Shown: positions 11,304-21,397 of the stretch, in pieces
Position numbering within the stretch: the stretch's first letter is position 1
Layout: the number at the start of each line of letters is the position of its first letter
NCBI GenBank assembly: GCA_002794465.1
Contig: MTSL01000101.1
Span: 62,001-126,000 of the forward strand
Length of the DNA: 64,000 bases
Direction of reading: 5' to 3'
DNA from: Paramicrosporidium saccamoebae
Lineage: Eukaryota > Rozellomycota
Translations under genes and position numbers: made by a program
The notes under the pieces: generated by a model
Database searches by the model: none
What the model saw: the letters and a program-made list of their open reading frames with translations, nothing else
What the model was told of the DNA's origin: nothing

Positions 11304-12182
11304 TTATGCATTGGTTCTAAAAAAAGTCGACAATTTTTCATAAACGAGAAATGTTATACATGTACCGGGAAGCACCCTGATCGTACTCGGGGCAATTCCC
11401 TTATAGAAGCCAGCGATGCCCTCATTGCGGAACGTCTTGGTGATGACGTCACCCAGTGACACAAATTGTCCCCCAGACATTTGTAATCTACATCGTGCTA
11501 CTTGATAAGGATATGTTACAGTTGACGCTGTCACCTTTGCCACCGATGACATTAGGAGATACTCGGGTACTGAGGGCAACTTTCCCGACGACATTTCCCG
11601 GTACTTTCCCTTTAGCGATTCGTAGGCCAAGAACTGGACGGCTCCATGAGACGTTCCTATCAATCCTGGGATCAATCCACGATACAATCCCAACACTCCC
11701 TCAGTCATTACAGTCCTGCGCAAACAATCAGCCAGACCTGTGTAGATTTGCGGTCCAGGTTGACAGAGTCGCGTCTTGGCAAGCCAGATGGGATTCGTAG
11801 CTAGCACAGTAAGCATCCCTGCAGAGCCTGCTGAGATAAAGTATTGCCAGCCGGCGAGGGGAGGCTCCCATCGATGTTGAATCCAGCGGTAGAGCAAAAA
11901 ATACAGCCCCCAAGACAAAGTTGACCCCGTAAAATTTGCCGAAAAGCCTCTGTACAAACCCTTAACGCCTCCGGTATGATAAATGCGTTTCATTTCACGT
12001 GCGACGGCAAATTTGGCACGATTGTCACTGGTGGTGGTCGCTTGGAAGCGAGTCTTGAGTAGGTCGAGGGGATGCAGAATGAGAGTAGCGGTGCCACCCG
12101 CTGCAAATCCAGACGCTAGCTGGTCTAACAGCGGCCAGCCCTCTACAAGATATCCTTTGGCCTTGTGGACTTCAAACGTCAT
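11304..12182 (-). CDS. FLX1: Mitochondrial carrier, FAD/folate type (Flx1/SLC25A32-like)
   Basis: 292 residues from the first ATG (12182). Three carrier repeats with PxDLLKTRFQ, PIWLAKTRLC and PYQVARCRLQ at the matrix ends, in place of the usual PX[DE]XX[KR]. The second repeat NPIWLAKTR and the third TYPYQVARCRLQ are characteristic of the SLC25A32/Flx1/Rim2 branch, which carries FAD, folate or pyrimidine nucleotides into the matrix. The Flx1 assignment is by motif memory. Divergent promoter with the GH47 gene is about 80 bp. Confidence 0.75.
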   Translation of the reverse strand: MTFEVHKAKGYLVEGWPLLDQLASGFAAGGTATLILHPLDLLKTRFQATTTSDNRAKFAVAREMKRIYHTGGVKGLYRGFSANFTGSTLSWGLYFLLYRWIQHRWEPPLAGWQYFISAGSAGMLTVLATNPIWLAKTRLCQPGPQIYTGLADCLRRTVMTEGVLGLYRGLIPGLIGTSHGAVQFLAYESLKGKYREMSSGKLPSVPEYLLMSSVAKVTASTVTYPYQVARCRLQMSGGQFVSLGDVITKTFRNEGIAGFYKGIAPSTIRVLPGTCITFLVYEKLSTFFRTNA

Positions 12183-12263
12183 ACGCACAGCAGAAGGAGA
12201 ATTCCAAATTTGGGAAGTATAAAACTACACCAATCAGGGATCAGTTTATTTGTTTGAATTAAG

Positions 12264-13623
12264 ATGAAATGGGGTTTGATTCTAATCCTTTCCGTCTCTG
12301 CCATCAGTTTCGCTGTGTTTCGGAAACTACAGGATACTGACCTTTGCTTTGGCAGATGGACGGGAGCACATAAATCACTCTCAATGACGTGTTCGCAGCA
12401 CGGAGCCTGTAACGAGGGATTAGACGCTGTCCGTGAGGTACAATCTCAATTATACTTGAAATTAGATTGCCCTTCACCAATGGAAAGCTTGCAGTAGCGC
12501 AGAAATCTCAATTAATCGGATCATGGGCATTTCCTCCATGCTGGATACATTAATCCTTGTGGACATTATGGACACTTTCCAGTCAGCGTTAAAGGAGTTT
12601 ACTATGCTTGTACAGGCAGATCCTTTGCCTCATACAGCCCTGACACTCTATGAGGCAGCAGAGATGTTGCGGAACATGTTGGGTGCCTACTCGCTTTCTG
12701 GGGACGGACTATTTGTCACACAAGCTCAGATTTTGGGACAACAAATCATTGATCATCTGGCCACTAATCCCATGGTACCTGAGAAGGTGCCCAAGATTGA
12801 TCTGGATTTGCGATATCTTGCGGGTCTTACAGGCAGTTCAGGCTTTAATGCGGCTGCTGCACAAATTGCCAAGATTTCGTTTAGCGGCGAAGAAAAGACC
12901 GATATTAGAGATTTGGAGACGGGCCTCCGTAATTCCTTAGTGCAATACCACATTGTCAGTGACCAGTTACGGCATCAGGCCATGCTCTTGATAAAAGATT
13001 ATCAGGCGAATAAGAATGAAAATGTACCTCTCCCTTGGGACTTGGTGGCTAAAATTTAGATTTGCAAAATCCTCGGCCTAGTAGGACCGTCATTGCTGTA
13101 CACTGACGAACAAACCAGCCAAGAAATGCTAGAAATTTGTGAATTCTGCGTGGATCAATTCACTGGCAAAGACCTAAGCGATGGACTTGGAGAGGGATTG
13201 CTCAGGCTATGGACTTACACCAAAGACTTGAGGTATCGTCAGTTAGGGATAAAAGTTCTCGAGCATGTAAAAGGTCGATGGATGCAGTCTGTCGGGTTTT
13301 CCACCATCGATGGCCAGCCGGTCAACATGGACACCATCTCTGAGCTCATCAAATCGCTCTATCTACTCTTTGGCACCGACGACCTACTAGGGGCTGATTT
13401 TTGGATCTTTAGCAAGGCAGGCCATCCGTACCCCAGATCCCTAGACGGGGTCCCCAACAATGGGGTGCCGTTCCCATGCAAGCCCAGTACTCCTGAAGAA
13501 ATGACGGGGCTGGTAGATGGTCGGAGAAGGAGAAGAGCGCAGCTTTCCGATCCAAATTCCACAGCCAACAAGATGATAGTTCGACGAAAACGTCAAATTC
13601 GGGTCCCCATACTGCCGCAATAA
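12264..13623 (+). CDS. Degenerate GH47 (alpha-1,2-mannosidase-like) ER protein
   Basis: Exons 12264-12437, 12466-13023, 13060-13623 (introns 28 and 36 nt); 431 residues. An N-terminal signal anchor (WGLILILSVSAISFAVF) precedes a GH47-like (alpha/alpha)7 pattern: SSMLDTLILVDI, LYEAAEMLRNMLGAYSLSGD, IDLDLRYLAGLTGS, and an end resembling ESFFLGETLKYLYLLF..HP.P (here DTISELIKSLYLLFG...GHPYP). Compared with ERManI from memory, the first catalytic Glu (YEAAE) is kept, but the Asp of ARADSYYEYL, the Glu of RPETVES and the calcium-binding Thr are replaced. This suggests a lectin-like or inactive EDEM-type role in ER quality control. The C-terminal tail is arginine-rich. Confidence 0.65.
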
Positions 13624-13649
13624 TAAAGACGCTGATCTCCAGGGTTGTC

Positions 13650-14103
13650 ATGTCGAGTAAGGAAAAGGTGACGCAGAGTTTGGAGGATATTGCATCACGA
13701 GTGGACGCATTAGAGAAAGTCTTACAGCCGTTTCTACAACAGCCACTGGCAGAAACTCTTGGAGAGCTTGGGCCACTTGAGGGTGCCAAAGTTCAGGCTT
13801 CGGTTGCCTACTGTATGGAGACTCTTTTATATCGTATTATCTAACCGTCGGAAATGTGATTTTATAGTTCATATGAGACTACAGGGAGGAGTGAGCGGAA
13901 ACCATCTCATACACAAAGACCTTGACAGGGTGAAAAGCTACCTCGACAAGGTAAAGCAGGCCGAGGCAGATTTTTCCCGAAAAGAGCAGGTGCGAGTGAA
14001 TACAGATGCGGCTGGCCGTTTTATCCGCAACGCATTAGGGAGAGTCCCTGCTGAGGGAGTCAGCATGAACACTGATGGAGCACAGGACGAGAAGATGCTA
14101 TAA
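13650..14103 (+). CDS. LRP1: C1D/Lrp1 exosome cofactor
   Basis: Exons 13650-13833 and 13868-14103 with a 34-nt intron; 139 residues. The Sas10/C1D pattern is visible: LEKVLQPFL, LEGAKVQASVAYCMETLLY, then HKDLDRVKSYLDKVKQAE and DAAGRFIRNALG (C1D family ends with ASRFVKNAL). C1D/Lrp1 binds Rrp6 and the nuclear exosome and aids rRNA and snRNA 3' processing. Starts 26 bp after the GH47 stop on the same strand. Confidence 0.85.
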
Positions 14104-14139
14104 ATAGAGTAAACCAAGAATTTATTATTGTTTTGTCAA

Positions 14140-15111
14140 ATGGCACGCGGGTCGAGCAGTGGTAAAAAGAAGAAGAAAGGCTCGCCTTCAAAGTTAAAAG
14201 GACGGACTAGAATATCCAAGGGCTCACCAACGGGCCACCTACCCTATATTCCGAAACCAAGTCAAGTAAAAATCGCCTACGTCGGTACATTGGATCCCGA
14301 AGCAAATGCGCATCTCAAAGACTATGTGCCTCCGAGTGACCGTCCGGTGCGGGTGTACTCGGACGGAATCTACGACATGTTTCACTATGGACATGCAAGG
14401 GCATTGGAGCAGGTGAAGAGGCTATTTCCGAATGTGCATCTTATTGTGGGAGTGTGCAATGACGCACTGACCTACTCAATGAAGGGGAGAACGGTGATGG
14501 ATGGAAACGAGCGAGCCGAGTCACTGAGACATTGTCGGTGGGTGGATGAGGTAGTGGAGAATGCTCCGTGGGTTATTGACGGGGATTTTATCAAAAGACA
14601 CCAAATTGACTTTGTGGCCCATGACGACATTCCCTATGCAAGCGAAGACTCTGACGACGTCTACAGCTTTATCAAGAAACAGGGAAAGTTTATTGCGACA
14701 CAGCGAACTGCAGGAATATCGACAAGCGACCTTATCACGCGGATTGTCCGTGATTACGACTCGTATGTCCGTCGAAATCTGCAACGTGGAGCCACTCCCC
14801 GGGATCTCAATCTGTCCTTTCTCAAACAGGGCGAGATTAAGATGGAACAGCTTCGAGGAAAGCTTCAGAAGCGTCTTCGAGAAGAAGAGCTGAACATTAA
14901 GAACAATTGGGAAAGCACACGAGACGAGCTTGTGGATATGCTGCAGCAATGGGAGTCAAAGTCCCAAGAGCTGATTCAGGAGTTCTCCAATTTGTTTGAT
15001 GTACGTAAATATTTCGAGTCTATCAGCCCCTCGCGGCGCCGTGAGGGCGGTAGACCGAGCCTTCGAAGAAAGTTCCTCGCTGCCTTTACCGGCAAAGAGG
15101 ACGATCAGTAG
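14140..15111 (+). CDS. PCT1: Choline-phosphate cytidylyltransferase
   Basis: 323 residues from ATG 14140. Makes CDP-choline, the rate-limiting step of the Kennedy pathway. Catalytic core (about residues 60-210): [19 protein letters not shown] with the HxGH motif, [21 protein letters not shown] and [11 protein letters not shown], corresponding to RTEGISTS but with Glu replaced by Ala. A basic lysine-rich N-terminus could be a nuclear localisation signal. A long amphipathic helix (about 250-295) is the membrane-binding M domain, and the Ser/Arg tail may be phosphorylated. Confidence 0.93.
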   Translation: MARGSSSGKKKKKGSPSKLKGRTRISKGSPTGHLPYIPKPSQVKIAYVGTLDPEANAHLKDYVPPSDRPVRVYSDGIYDMFHYGHARALEQVKRLFPNVHLIVGVCNDALTYSMKGRTVMDGNERAESLRHCRWVDEVVENAPWVIDGDFIKRHQIDFVAHDDIPYASEDSDDVYSFIKKQGKFIATQRTAGISTSDLITRIVRDYDSYVRRNLQRGATPRDLNLSFLKQGEIKMEQLRGKLQKRLREEELNIKNNWESTRDELVDMLQQWESKSQELIQEFSNLFDVRKYFESISPSRRREGGRPSLRRKFLAAFTGKEDDQ

Positions 15112-15129
15112 CTGATTATTGCCAAATAC

Positions 15130-15309
15130 ATGAGTGTTTATTAGAGTTTGTAGTGTATCGTGAGAGAGGATATCCCGCCAGAGGATTTGGTGAGAGACAA
15201 ATACAGCCGCCGCGAGCTGTGGCTACTTTTGAGCAGAAGGAAACTTGGTCATTATCAAGTTGTAAACCATATTAATATGTGGCCGGATCCATCACCATAC
15301 ATTGAGTGA
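15130..15309 (+). other. Orphan open frame downstream of PCT1
   Basis: From 15154 to TGA 15307 one frame is open and reads DKYSRRELWLLLSRRKLGHY, followed by QVVNHINMWPDPSPYIE, which looks coding. There is no usable ATG except one at 15130 in the same frame, separated by two TAGs. An 18-nt GT..TAG segment (15136-15153) between them would restore the frame, but that is shorter than any other intron here. I do not recognise the product. Confidence 0.2.
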
Positions 15310-15448
15310 CTCTGGCTGTTGTAAGATTTAAGCCATTGTCAACCAACTGTACATCGGCCAATCTCCCACTATATACATTGAGAGCCTCTGATTGCTATCG
15401 GAGAGTTTAAGCCATTCTCAATCAACCTCAAATCCATCAGCTCACCAC
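15297..15448. repeat. 76-nt direct repeat, two copies
   Basis: ATACATTGAG starts at 15297 and 15373; shared blocks include TTTAAGCCATTSTCAA followed by CCA and CTCCCACT/CTCACCACT. Lies in the convergent gap between PCT1 and SMD2. Confidence 0.75.
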
Positions 15449-15463
15449 TGCACAAATGTTTAT

Positions 15464-15856
15464 TCAAGCCTGCGTCTTGGAGAATACAACGAGAATTACT
15501 GAATCCCCTCTTAGGAACATTTTGCTAATAAAGCGATCCTTGTTCGACGGTGCGCTCTTCCTGCCCTTGCCCTTCCGTCCTGCTGTCTCTGTCCACACCT
15601 CGCGAACATTCTCAAGTACCATATTAAAATGTCTATCAAACGCCTTGACGCGCGCCAGCAACTTCCTATTGTTGCGACACGAAATGAGCACTTGGGTGTG
15701 CGTTTTAACGGCAGTCGTGAGGAGCGACATGGGGCCGGTTGAGAACTCGTGCTCCTCAAGCTCCTTCAATTCAGCTTGTGTCATTTCCGACTTTGGCTTG
15801 TTTGCCAAGCTACAAAGGATTAGATACAGACATGGATATGGGGGTTACTGCGACAT
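15464..15856 (-). CDS. SMD2: Small nuclear ribonucleoprotein SmD2
   Basis: Exons 15856-15849 (8 nt) and 15809-15464 around a 39-nt intron; 117 residues. The open frame itself lacks an ATG; the tiny first exon supplies M-S-(H). Sm motifs: [40 protein letters not shown], and [12 protein letters not shown]. SmD2 is part of the heptameric Sm ring of spliceosomal snRNPs, consistent with the intron-rich genome. Confidence 0.96.
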
Positions 15857-16132
15857 GATGGGTCGATGAATAGTCGTCCCTGGCTAAAACCATAGTATTG
15901 TGCTGTTTCATAAGGGCGGGCGGTATACTGGATTTCCATGCGTTCTCATAAGAACGGGTAATTTTTGCTCTGTAGTCTTTTTGTCAATGTGCCGAGTGTA
16001 AAGGTTACAGTAAAGGCTCCATATCTCCATATCCCCATATTCCCGTATCTCTATACCTCTGGTCCATAAATAAATGTGATGCTATGATATGATTTACTCT
16101 CTTGCACTTATTAAGAGGAGTCTACGCAGCTT

Positions 16133-19100
16133 TCAACGTCTAATAGTCATGTTCTTGACAACAAGTCGGTTAGTGCGCACGCTACTTCCATCGCTCAGAG
16201 TGATTATATTGCTTTCCACTGATTTCAGCATTTCATGCACATTGGTGTCCTCGATGTATCGGTCCAGACTGAGCTCGTAAGCCTCCTCACGGGCAACTGT
16301 GACCTCTACCTTGTTACCACGGATGCCGATTTCAACTTCCACAAGTGGTTCAGACTTGCGGCTTTGAACATTTGTTCGATCCACCTCAATGGTCGGTCCA
16401 ATGAGAGTTTCCACATCGGAATTGAGTGCAGTGTGCACCAATCCTGCACCTCCGCTAGCGAGCTTGTTCACAGCTTCACGGAAGTCAGAGTTGCCACGAA
16501 AGCCAACTGAACTCGGGTCAAATGTAGGCATCGACAGGACGAAATGACAGTCGCCAAGGAATGGGGAGAGACGCGTATGCACGCGAACGAGGACTTTGAG
16601 CATATAGCTCAGCTGAGCCTGACTAGCGTTTGTAAGGACCGATGATAGAATGAGACGGTTGGCACGTTTTTGGATGGCCGCCAAATAGGTACTTTCATAC
16701 ATCAAGGCAATGTATTTCCCAAACAGCGTCTTGTGTTGCAGCCAGTCTTCGGCTGAGAGACCATTCAAGTCAATTTGCTGGACAATAGAGAAGCTTGAAG
16801 CAACGAGATCGGTGGTGGGCAGCTGATAAACGTCTGCAACAACGGGCGCATCAAATAAGGTCGCATCTTCCCAAACACGCACGTGATAATTGTCTTTCAG
16901 CTGTTCAATCAACTTGGGTTGAGTGATCAGCTTGGTGGCAAGAAAGGCATTTCCCTTGTCATTTGAAAGTTTCTCAAACCCGAATCGAACATCAAACTTT
17001 GAGACAAGCAAGTAATCACGGTAGATGGATGCAATGGGAGCTGAAATGGTCTCATCTTGGGAAAACGAGTTGCGTTTGACCATTCTACCCAGATCGGCAA
17101 CAAAGGTTTGGGTCATCACCCGAACATTCAAAGGCGCTTCGCTCATTAGAGTTTCGCGAGGAGTAGCGCCTGTATGGATGCGAAGCTCCACACTGTCGAT
17201 ATGAATACGCTTGCTTCTCAGCACTCCACTCAACAAATCGACACGGGGACTATCAGTTCGAATACCTGCCAGTCTCCTCAGCGGTGTGTTGCTAAACATG
17301 GCCTCTGCCTCATCGTCAGGAACAGGGCGAAGGAAGTGGACAAAGCTTTCTGGGGGATATTCATTCAAATTTGGCGCACAATAGGGATCATCACTCGGTT
17401 CTTCCAAAAATGGCAGCGCCTGGGTGAAATCCTCGGTAGTAGGGGTGGATTCAGAGCTTTTCAGGTTGGACTCTGAGATGGATACGGAACTGGCGGGGGG
17501 CAGGTCCTTTGAGTAAGTATAGGTTGTCTTTGTCTTGGCTAAACGGACTCGACGAGATTTCTTGGATGGCTCGTTACTGCAGATCACTTCACTTTCCAGG
17601 CGTGCAATTCTTCCAGCCAATTTTATCAGGTAGGCACGTCTAGCTTCGAGGGATCCGGTTTGGAATGGATTTTTTCCTTTTGCGATAGCGTCATGAGCTT
17701 CTTTCAACTTTTGGTACTTTTTAGATAACTTTTCCAAGGAGGCATCCTCATCGCTCTCGTTCGAATCGCTATCACTGTCCTCTGGATCTTCACTGCTGTT
17801 CTCGGAATCTTCATTACTGTTCTCTGAACCTTCATTACTGTTTTGTGAATCTTCATTACTGTTTCGTGAATCTTCATTACTGTTTCGTGAATCTTCATTA
17901 CTGTTTTCTGAATCTTCACCGCTGTTATCGGAATGTTTGTCATTACTGTCCAACTCTTCACCATTGTCGCTCGAACCTTCCTTATCCTTATCTGAGTCTT
18001 CGTCACCCTTGTTCAAATCTTCATAAATCTCGGTTATTTCTTCGTCAATATCGTTCAACTCTTTATCAACCTCGTTCAGTTCTTCAACAACTTCGTTCAA
18101 TTCTTCATCGATCCCGTTCAATTCTTTGTTATTATTGCCCAAATCTTTACCACTCTCGCCTGAACCTTCCTCAGTCTTGTTTGAACTTTTATCGTCATTG
18201 TCCAAAGCTTCATCAATTTTGTTTAAACTTTCATCGTTATTGTCTAAAGCTTCATCGATCTTGTTTAAATCTTTGTTAGTCTCGTCCAGACCTTCGGCAG
18301 TAATTTCTGAACCTCCATTAGCCTCGTTCAAAGCTTCATCAGCCTTGTGCAACTCTTCGGCATTACTGTTCAAAGCTTCACCAATCTTGTTTAACTCTTC
18401 ATCAGTTTTGTTTAAATCTTTGTCATTATCATCCAAAACCACGCCAGTCTTATTCAATTCTTCGTCATGTTTGTGCAATTCCTCACCACTCCTACCCGAG
18501 CCTTCATCAGATGCAGCATAAGCGACCAAATCGGAACTAACTTCTGAATCCTCGTCTAGCAGTCTAGGCTCCACTTGAGAGTCAGCAGGCTGCAGCTGAG
18601 CAACTTGAACAATCGAAACTATTGATACCACTTCCAGTACGGGTTCAGTAGACAAGTCAACATTCTCACTGGTAGGCTCTGCGATCGGACCATTTGCATG
18701 ACTGATAACATCATTCACTATGCACCAATTAACCACATATAATACTCCAACTTACAAGCAGCAAAGAGGTGTGCTTTGGTCCCCTCATCGCGGGGTTTGA
18801 AATAGATAACCTCTCCCGATTCACCCGCAGCTAGTACCAACTCTACTCAAGTCATAATGACAATAGATAAGTGATACGGCCTATGTGGTCGGCATCTTCA
18901 GAGAGTTTTGCGTTATGAAGAGGAATACTTCTTCCCTCTGCTCCAAAAAGTTTTTCATGAGACTATACCATGACAAAAGCTGACAAAGAGTACCAAAACG
19001 ATATTGGTATCATGGAAGCTCACACTCACGTCCTCAGCCACCTGCTTGAGCTCAATTGCAGTGGATATGGCCGTGTCCGTCTTGGACGCCTCTGCAGTTG

Positions 19101-19134
19101 CAAATGCAACAGCCGCGAGTAGGAACAGCCGCAT
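16133..19134 (-). CDS. Secreted acidic-repeat protein, unknown function
   Basis: Four exons: 19134-19030, 18962-18878, 18842-18756, 18717-16133 (introns 67, 35 and 38 nt). Together they give 954 codons in one frame; the long last exon has no ATG alone. Residues 1-16 are a signal peptide (MRLFLLAAVAFATAEA). Then come a short folded part (GESGEVIYFKPRDEG), about 240 residues of Asp/Glu/Asn repeats, a basic hinge (KKSRRVRLAKTKTTYTYSK), and a 400-residue C-terminal domain with alternating beta-like segments and no family I recognise. No transmembrane segment. Low-complexity repeats flanked by folded domains are typical of secreted or surface proteins of parasites. Expression and location unknown. 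Confidence 0.7.
17765..18490 (-). repeat. Acidic coding repeats (DEELNKx and NSNEDSx units)
   Basis: Two repeat types in frame: heptad-like units DEELN(K/E)(I/V)(D/N) in the 5' part and seven-residue ENSNEDS units (17800-17900) in the 3' part. Neighbouring NSNEDS units are almost identical at DNA level (CTTCATTACTGTTTCGTGAA recurs), so copy number is likely unstable. Confidence 0.85.
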
Positions 19135-19214
19135 TGGTCTTCTCAATGGCCTAGACTACAGCCTCAGCCACATCAACTTTTAATTTAATCGATCGCCTTC
19201 CTATTATGGTATAA

Positions 19215-20293
19215 TTACAAATCTCCAATCGCCTCCAGGACCTGGCAAACCGCCTGACAGGTTACATTTACATTATGGGATAATTGTTCTGGCTTTCCCG
19301 GATGACTGTCGCCATTTAGGAGATAGAGCAGCGAAAGCCAGCTATTCACCTGGAAGTATCCAACAACAACCCCATTCGAGAGCCGCAGCTCACCGGATGA
19401 CTTTTGTGGCTCAAGGGACTCGCTAGTCTTCCGACGGTGTGGATGGTGATAGATGCTGCCGAGATCACAAATCATGTCGAGCGTCTCACTGGCAAGCTCG
19501 AAACTGCGCAATCCCAGGGGCGAAGAGTCGGCAGCGACAAACACTTTCCGGGTCGTGTCAAATAGAAAGGCCTTTTCAATCTTTGAATTCTACAAACTTA
19601 ATAACCACGACAGGGCTACATTGCAGAGCATGTCTAGTAGCGTCTCTAAGGCTGGTGTTTCGGGGAGGTGGGCTTGTATGATCCTGCTGAGGGAAATGTA
19701 CAAAGTGTGATCAAAGATGCTTGTCAAATGGAAATTAATCACCGGAGGATCGGGACAGATTTCCATTGCTTCCTCTCTCACCTTTTGCGTGATATCCTTG
19801 AGCACATCTATTGATTACTGTTCACTCGGTGTTGCCAACCTTGTCGTTCTTGCTCGTCCAGGGAATCGGCCTTGTGAAGGAGCACTTCGATTGGAATGTT
19901 GAGATTTGCCAGCCGAGAACGCAGGGCCAACGCACACAATTTGGTGAGGGCATTCACATAGTCATCCGTAATGTCAACCACAAAGAGGGCCGCACAGCAG
20001 CCCGCAAATAAGCTCTCGTCAAAAGGCGCCGGCGAGTGTGGTTCCAAGATGACATTGGTATCGGGCAGGTCAACCACCTTTGTTGTAAGACTCCTCTCTT
20101 CTCTACCCCCATGAGACGGCGGACTATATTACGTCATAAAAGGCAGGCACGTTTGCTCGCCACGCGCATTTTCCTGGAACACAACCCGGTCGATTGTCGT
20201 CTTTCCGCTCCTAAAATCAATTCCGCATCGACGATACTTTGCCAGTCCGGTGAGGAGGAAGCACAGCTTTCCCCTGTCCACCTGTCCCGTCAT
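19215..20293 (-). CDS. GTR2: RagC/D-type GTPase Gtr2
   Basis: Five exons: 20293-20238, 20210-20133, 20102-19840, 19807-19620, 19589-19215 (introns 27, 30, 32, 30 nt); 319 residues. Forms a heterodimer with RagA/Gtr1 that signals amino acids to TORC1 at the vacuole. P-loop GLAKSGKTT is restored only by splicing. G4 is HKAD, as in RagC. The roadblock-like C-terminal half matches RagC closely: FHLTSIFDHTLYISLSR, ETLLDMLCN, EKAFLFDTT, AADSSPLGLRSFEL. Oddly the switch II motif (WDFPGQ in RagC) reads VDLPDTN, losing the DxxG glycine and Gln. Confidence 0.9.
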
Positions 20294-20342
20294 ACAACAA
20301 ACTCAAAATACACTTTTTATTCATTCGGCCATCTTTTCCTCC

Positions 20343-20542
20343 TTAATCAACAAAGGCGCTCCCTCGGTCCCGCAGATTCTCGTTGAATAGGTCGCTACTG
20401 AGCATCTTTCCGCATTCCCGCCACGCTTGTGAGCAGAATAAAATCTAGGCCTTAATTAGCAAATGACTTTTACGGGGATGGATATGACCATAGTGCCAGT
20501 AAATGTCGTGATTGCCCTCACCAGTTCTCTGCTTAGACTCAT
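20343..20542 (-). CDS. 56-residue single-helix membrane microprotein
   Basis: Exons 20542-20474 and 20444-20343 with a 29-nt intron that contains a GCTAATT branch-like motif. The product begins MSLSRELVRAITTFTGTMVI, has a hydrophobic helix of about 20 residues, then SQAWRECGKM and a charged tail ending RDRGSAFVD. It is too short for ordinary gene finding. Size and layout are like small subunits of mitochondrial or ER membrane complexes, but I recognise no family. It sits 49 bp upstream of GTR2 on the same strand. Confidence 0.45.
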
Positions 20543-20642
20543 GAAATTTTGACTTGCATCCAACTTTATTTACATCCACTCATGGCTAGCCACGACCACT
20601 CACCATAATCACCCAAGACCATTTAACATCCCTCACAATTAA

Positions 20643-21284
20643 TCACTTGTGTTTCTTTGCAAATTGATCAGCCAGCGGATGTGCAGGCGGTATCTCGATC
20701 CCGACTCTCTCACTCCTAATCTTTAACGAATCGACACCCAATTTTGCATCTCTTTTGGCCAATAACGTTCCATCGACCATCTGGTCATTGATAAGCGAGC
20801 ACATTAATTTTGGCTCTCCGTATGGCAGCTTGTCTCCTCTGTCCACCTGCCAGAAATGCCACGTCTTTCCATATGTATCTGCGAGTTTTCGCATCTCAGC
20901 CTTTTCCATAATGTTAGGTACGCGAGGCATGATGAGTAGTCCTGAGGAGACTTCGTGGGCGTGGGAATGCCAGTACTTTTTCTCCTCATCCGGCATCGCT
21001 TCGAACATGGGACGGGAGATGATGTATTCGACTCCAATGAGACGCGCAGTCTTCTCGTCGGCCGTGTCGTAGATTAGACACTGTCGCAGATCCTCGGTCA
21101 GATGGGAACAGAAATGATCGGCTATGACTTGCCGATACGGCTGCTCTGCATACCCGTGAATGCCATTGAAATGTGTCATAATGTTGTTGATAGGCTTGAA
21201 TTGTTGAACAATGGAGGATGCCATTCCACTAACATCGGTTGCCAGTGTGGTTTTCGTTGTCGGATATTCTCTATCGACTGTCAT
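20643..21284 (-). CDS. DUF1264 / oil body-associated protein (OBAP1-like)
   Basis: 213 residues, single exon. Family motifs in order: NNIMTHFNGIHGYAE, ADHFCSHLTEDLRQCLIYD, ARLIGVEYIISRPMFE, WHSHAHEVSSGLLIMPRVP, TYGKTWHFWQVDRGD and PKLMCS. These match the DUF1264 family found in plants, fungi and bacteria; plant members sit on seed oil bodies. Biochemical function is not established. The conserved His and Glu residues suggest a cupin-like or metal-binding fold, which is inference. Confidence 0.85.
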   Translation of the reverse strand: MTVDREYPTTKTTLATDVSGMASSIVQQFKPINNIMTHFNGIHGYAEQPYRQVIADHFCSHLTEDLRQCLIYDTADEKTARLIGVEYIISRPMFEAMPDEEKKYWHSHAHEVSSGLLIMPRVPNIMEKAEMRKLADTYGKTWHFWQVDRGDKLPYGEPKLMCSLINDQMVDGTLLAKRDAKLGVDSLKIRSERVGIEIPPAHPLADQFAKKHK

Positions 21285-21397
21285 TTTGGTTGCCGTACTG
21301 GAGAGCTAGGGGCTTATAAGCTACTCATTTAGGTTGAAGGTTAACTTTACTAAAATGCAGTTACTTTGTAGATGGATAGATGGATATTGGCGCTACC

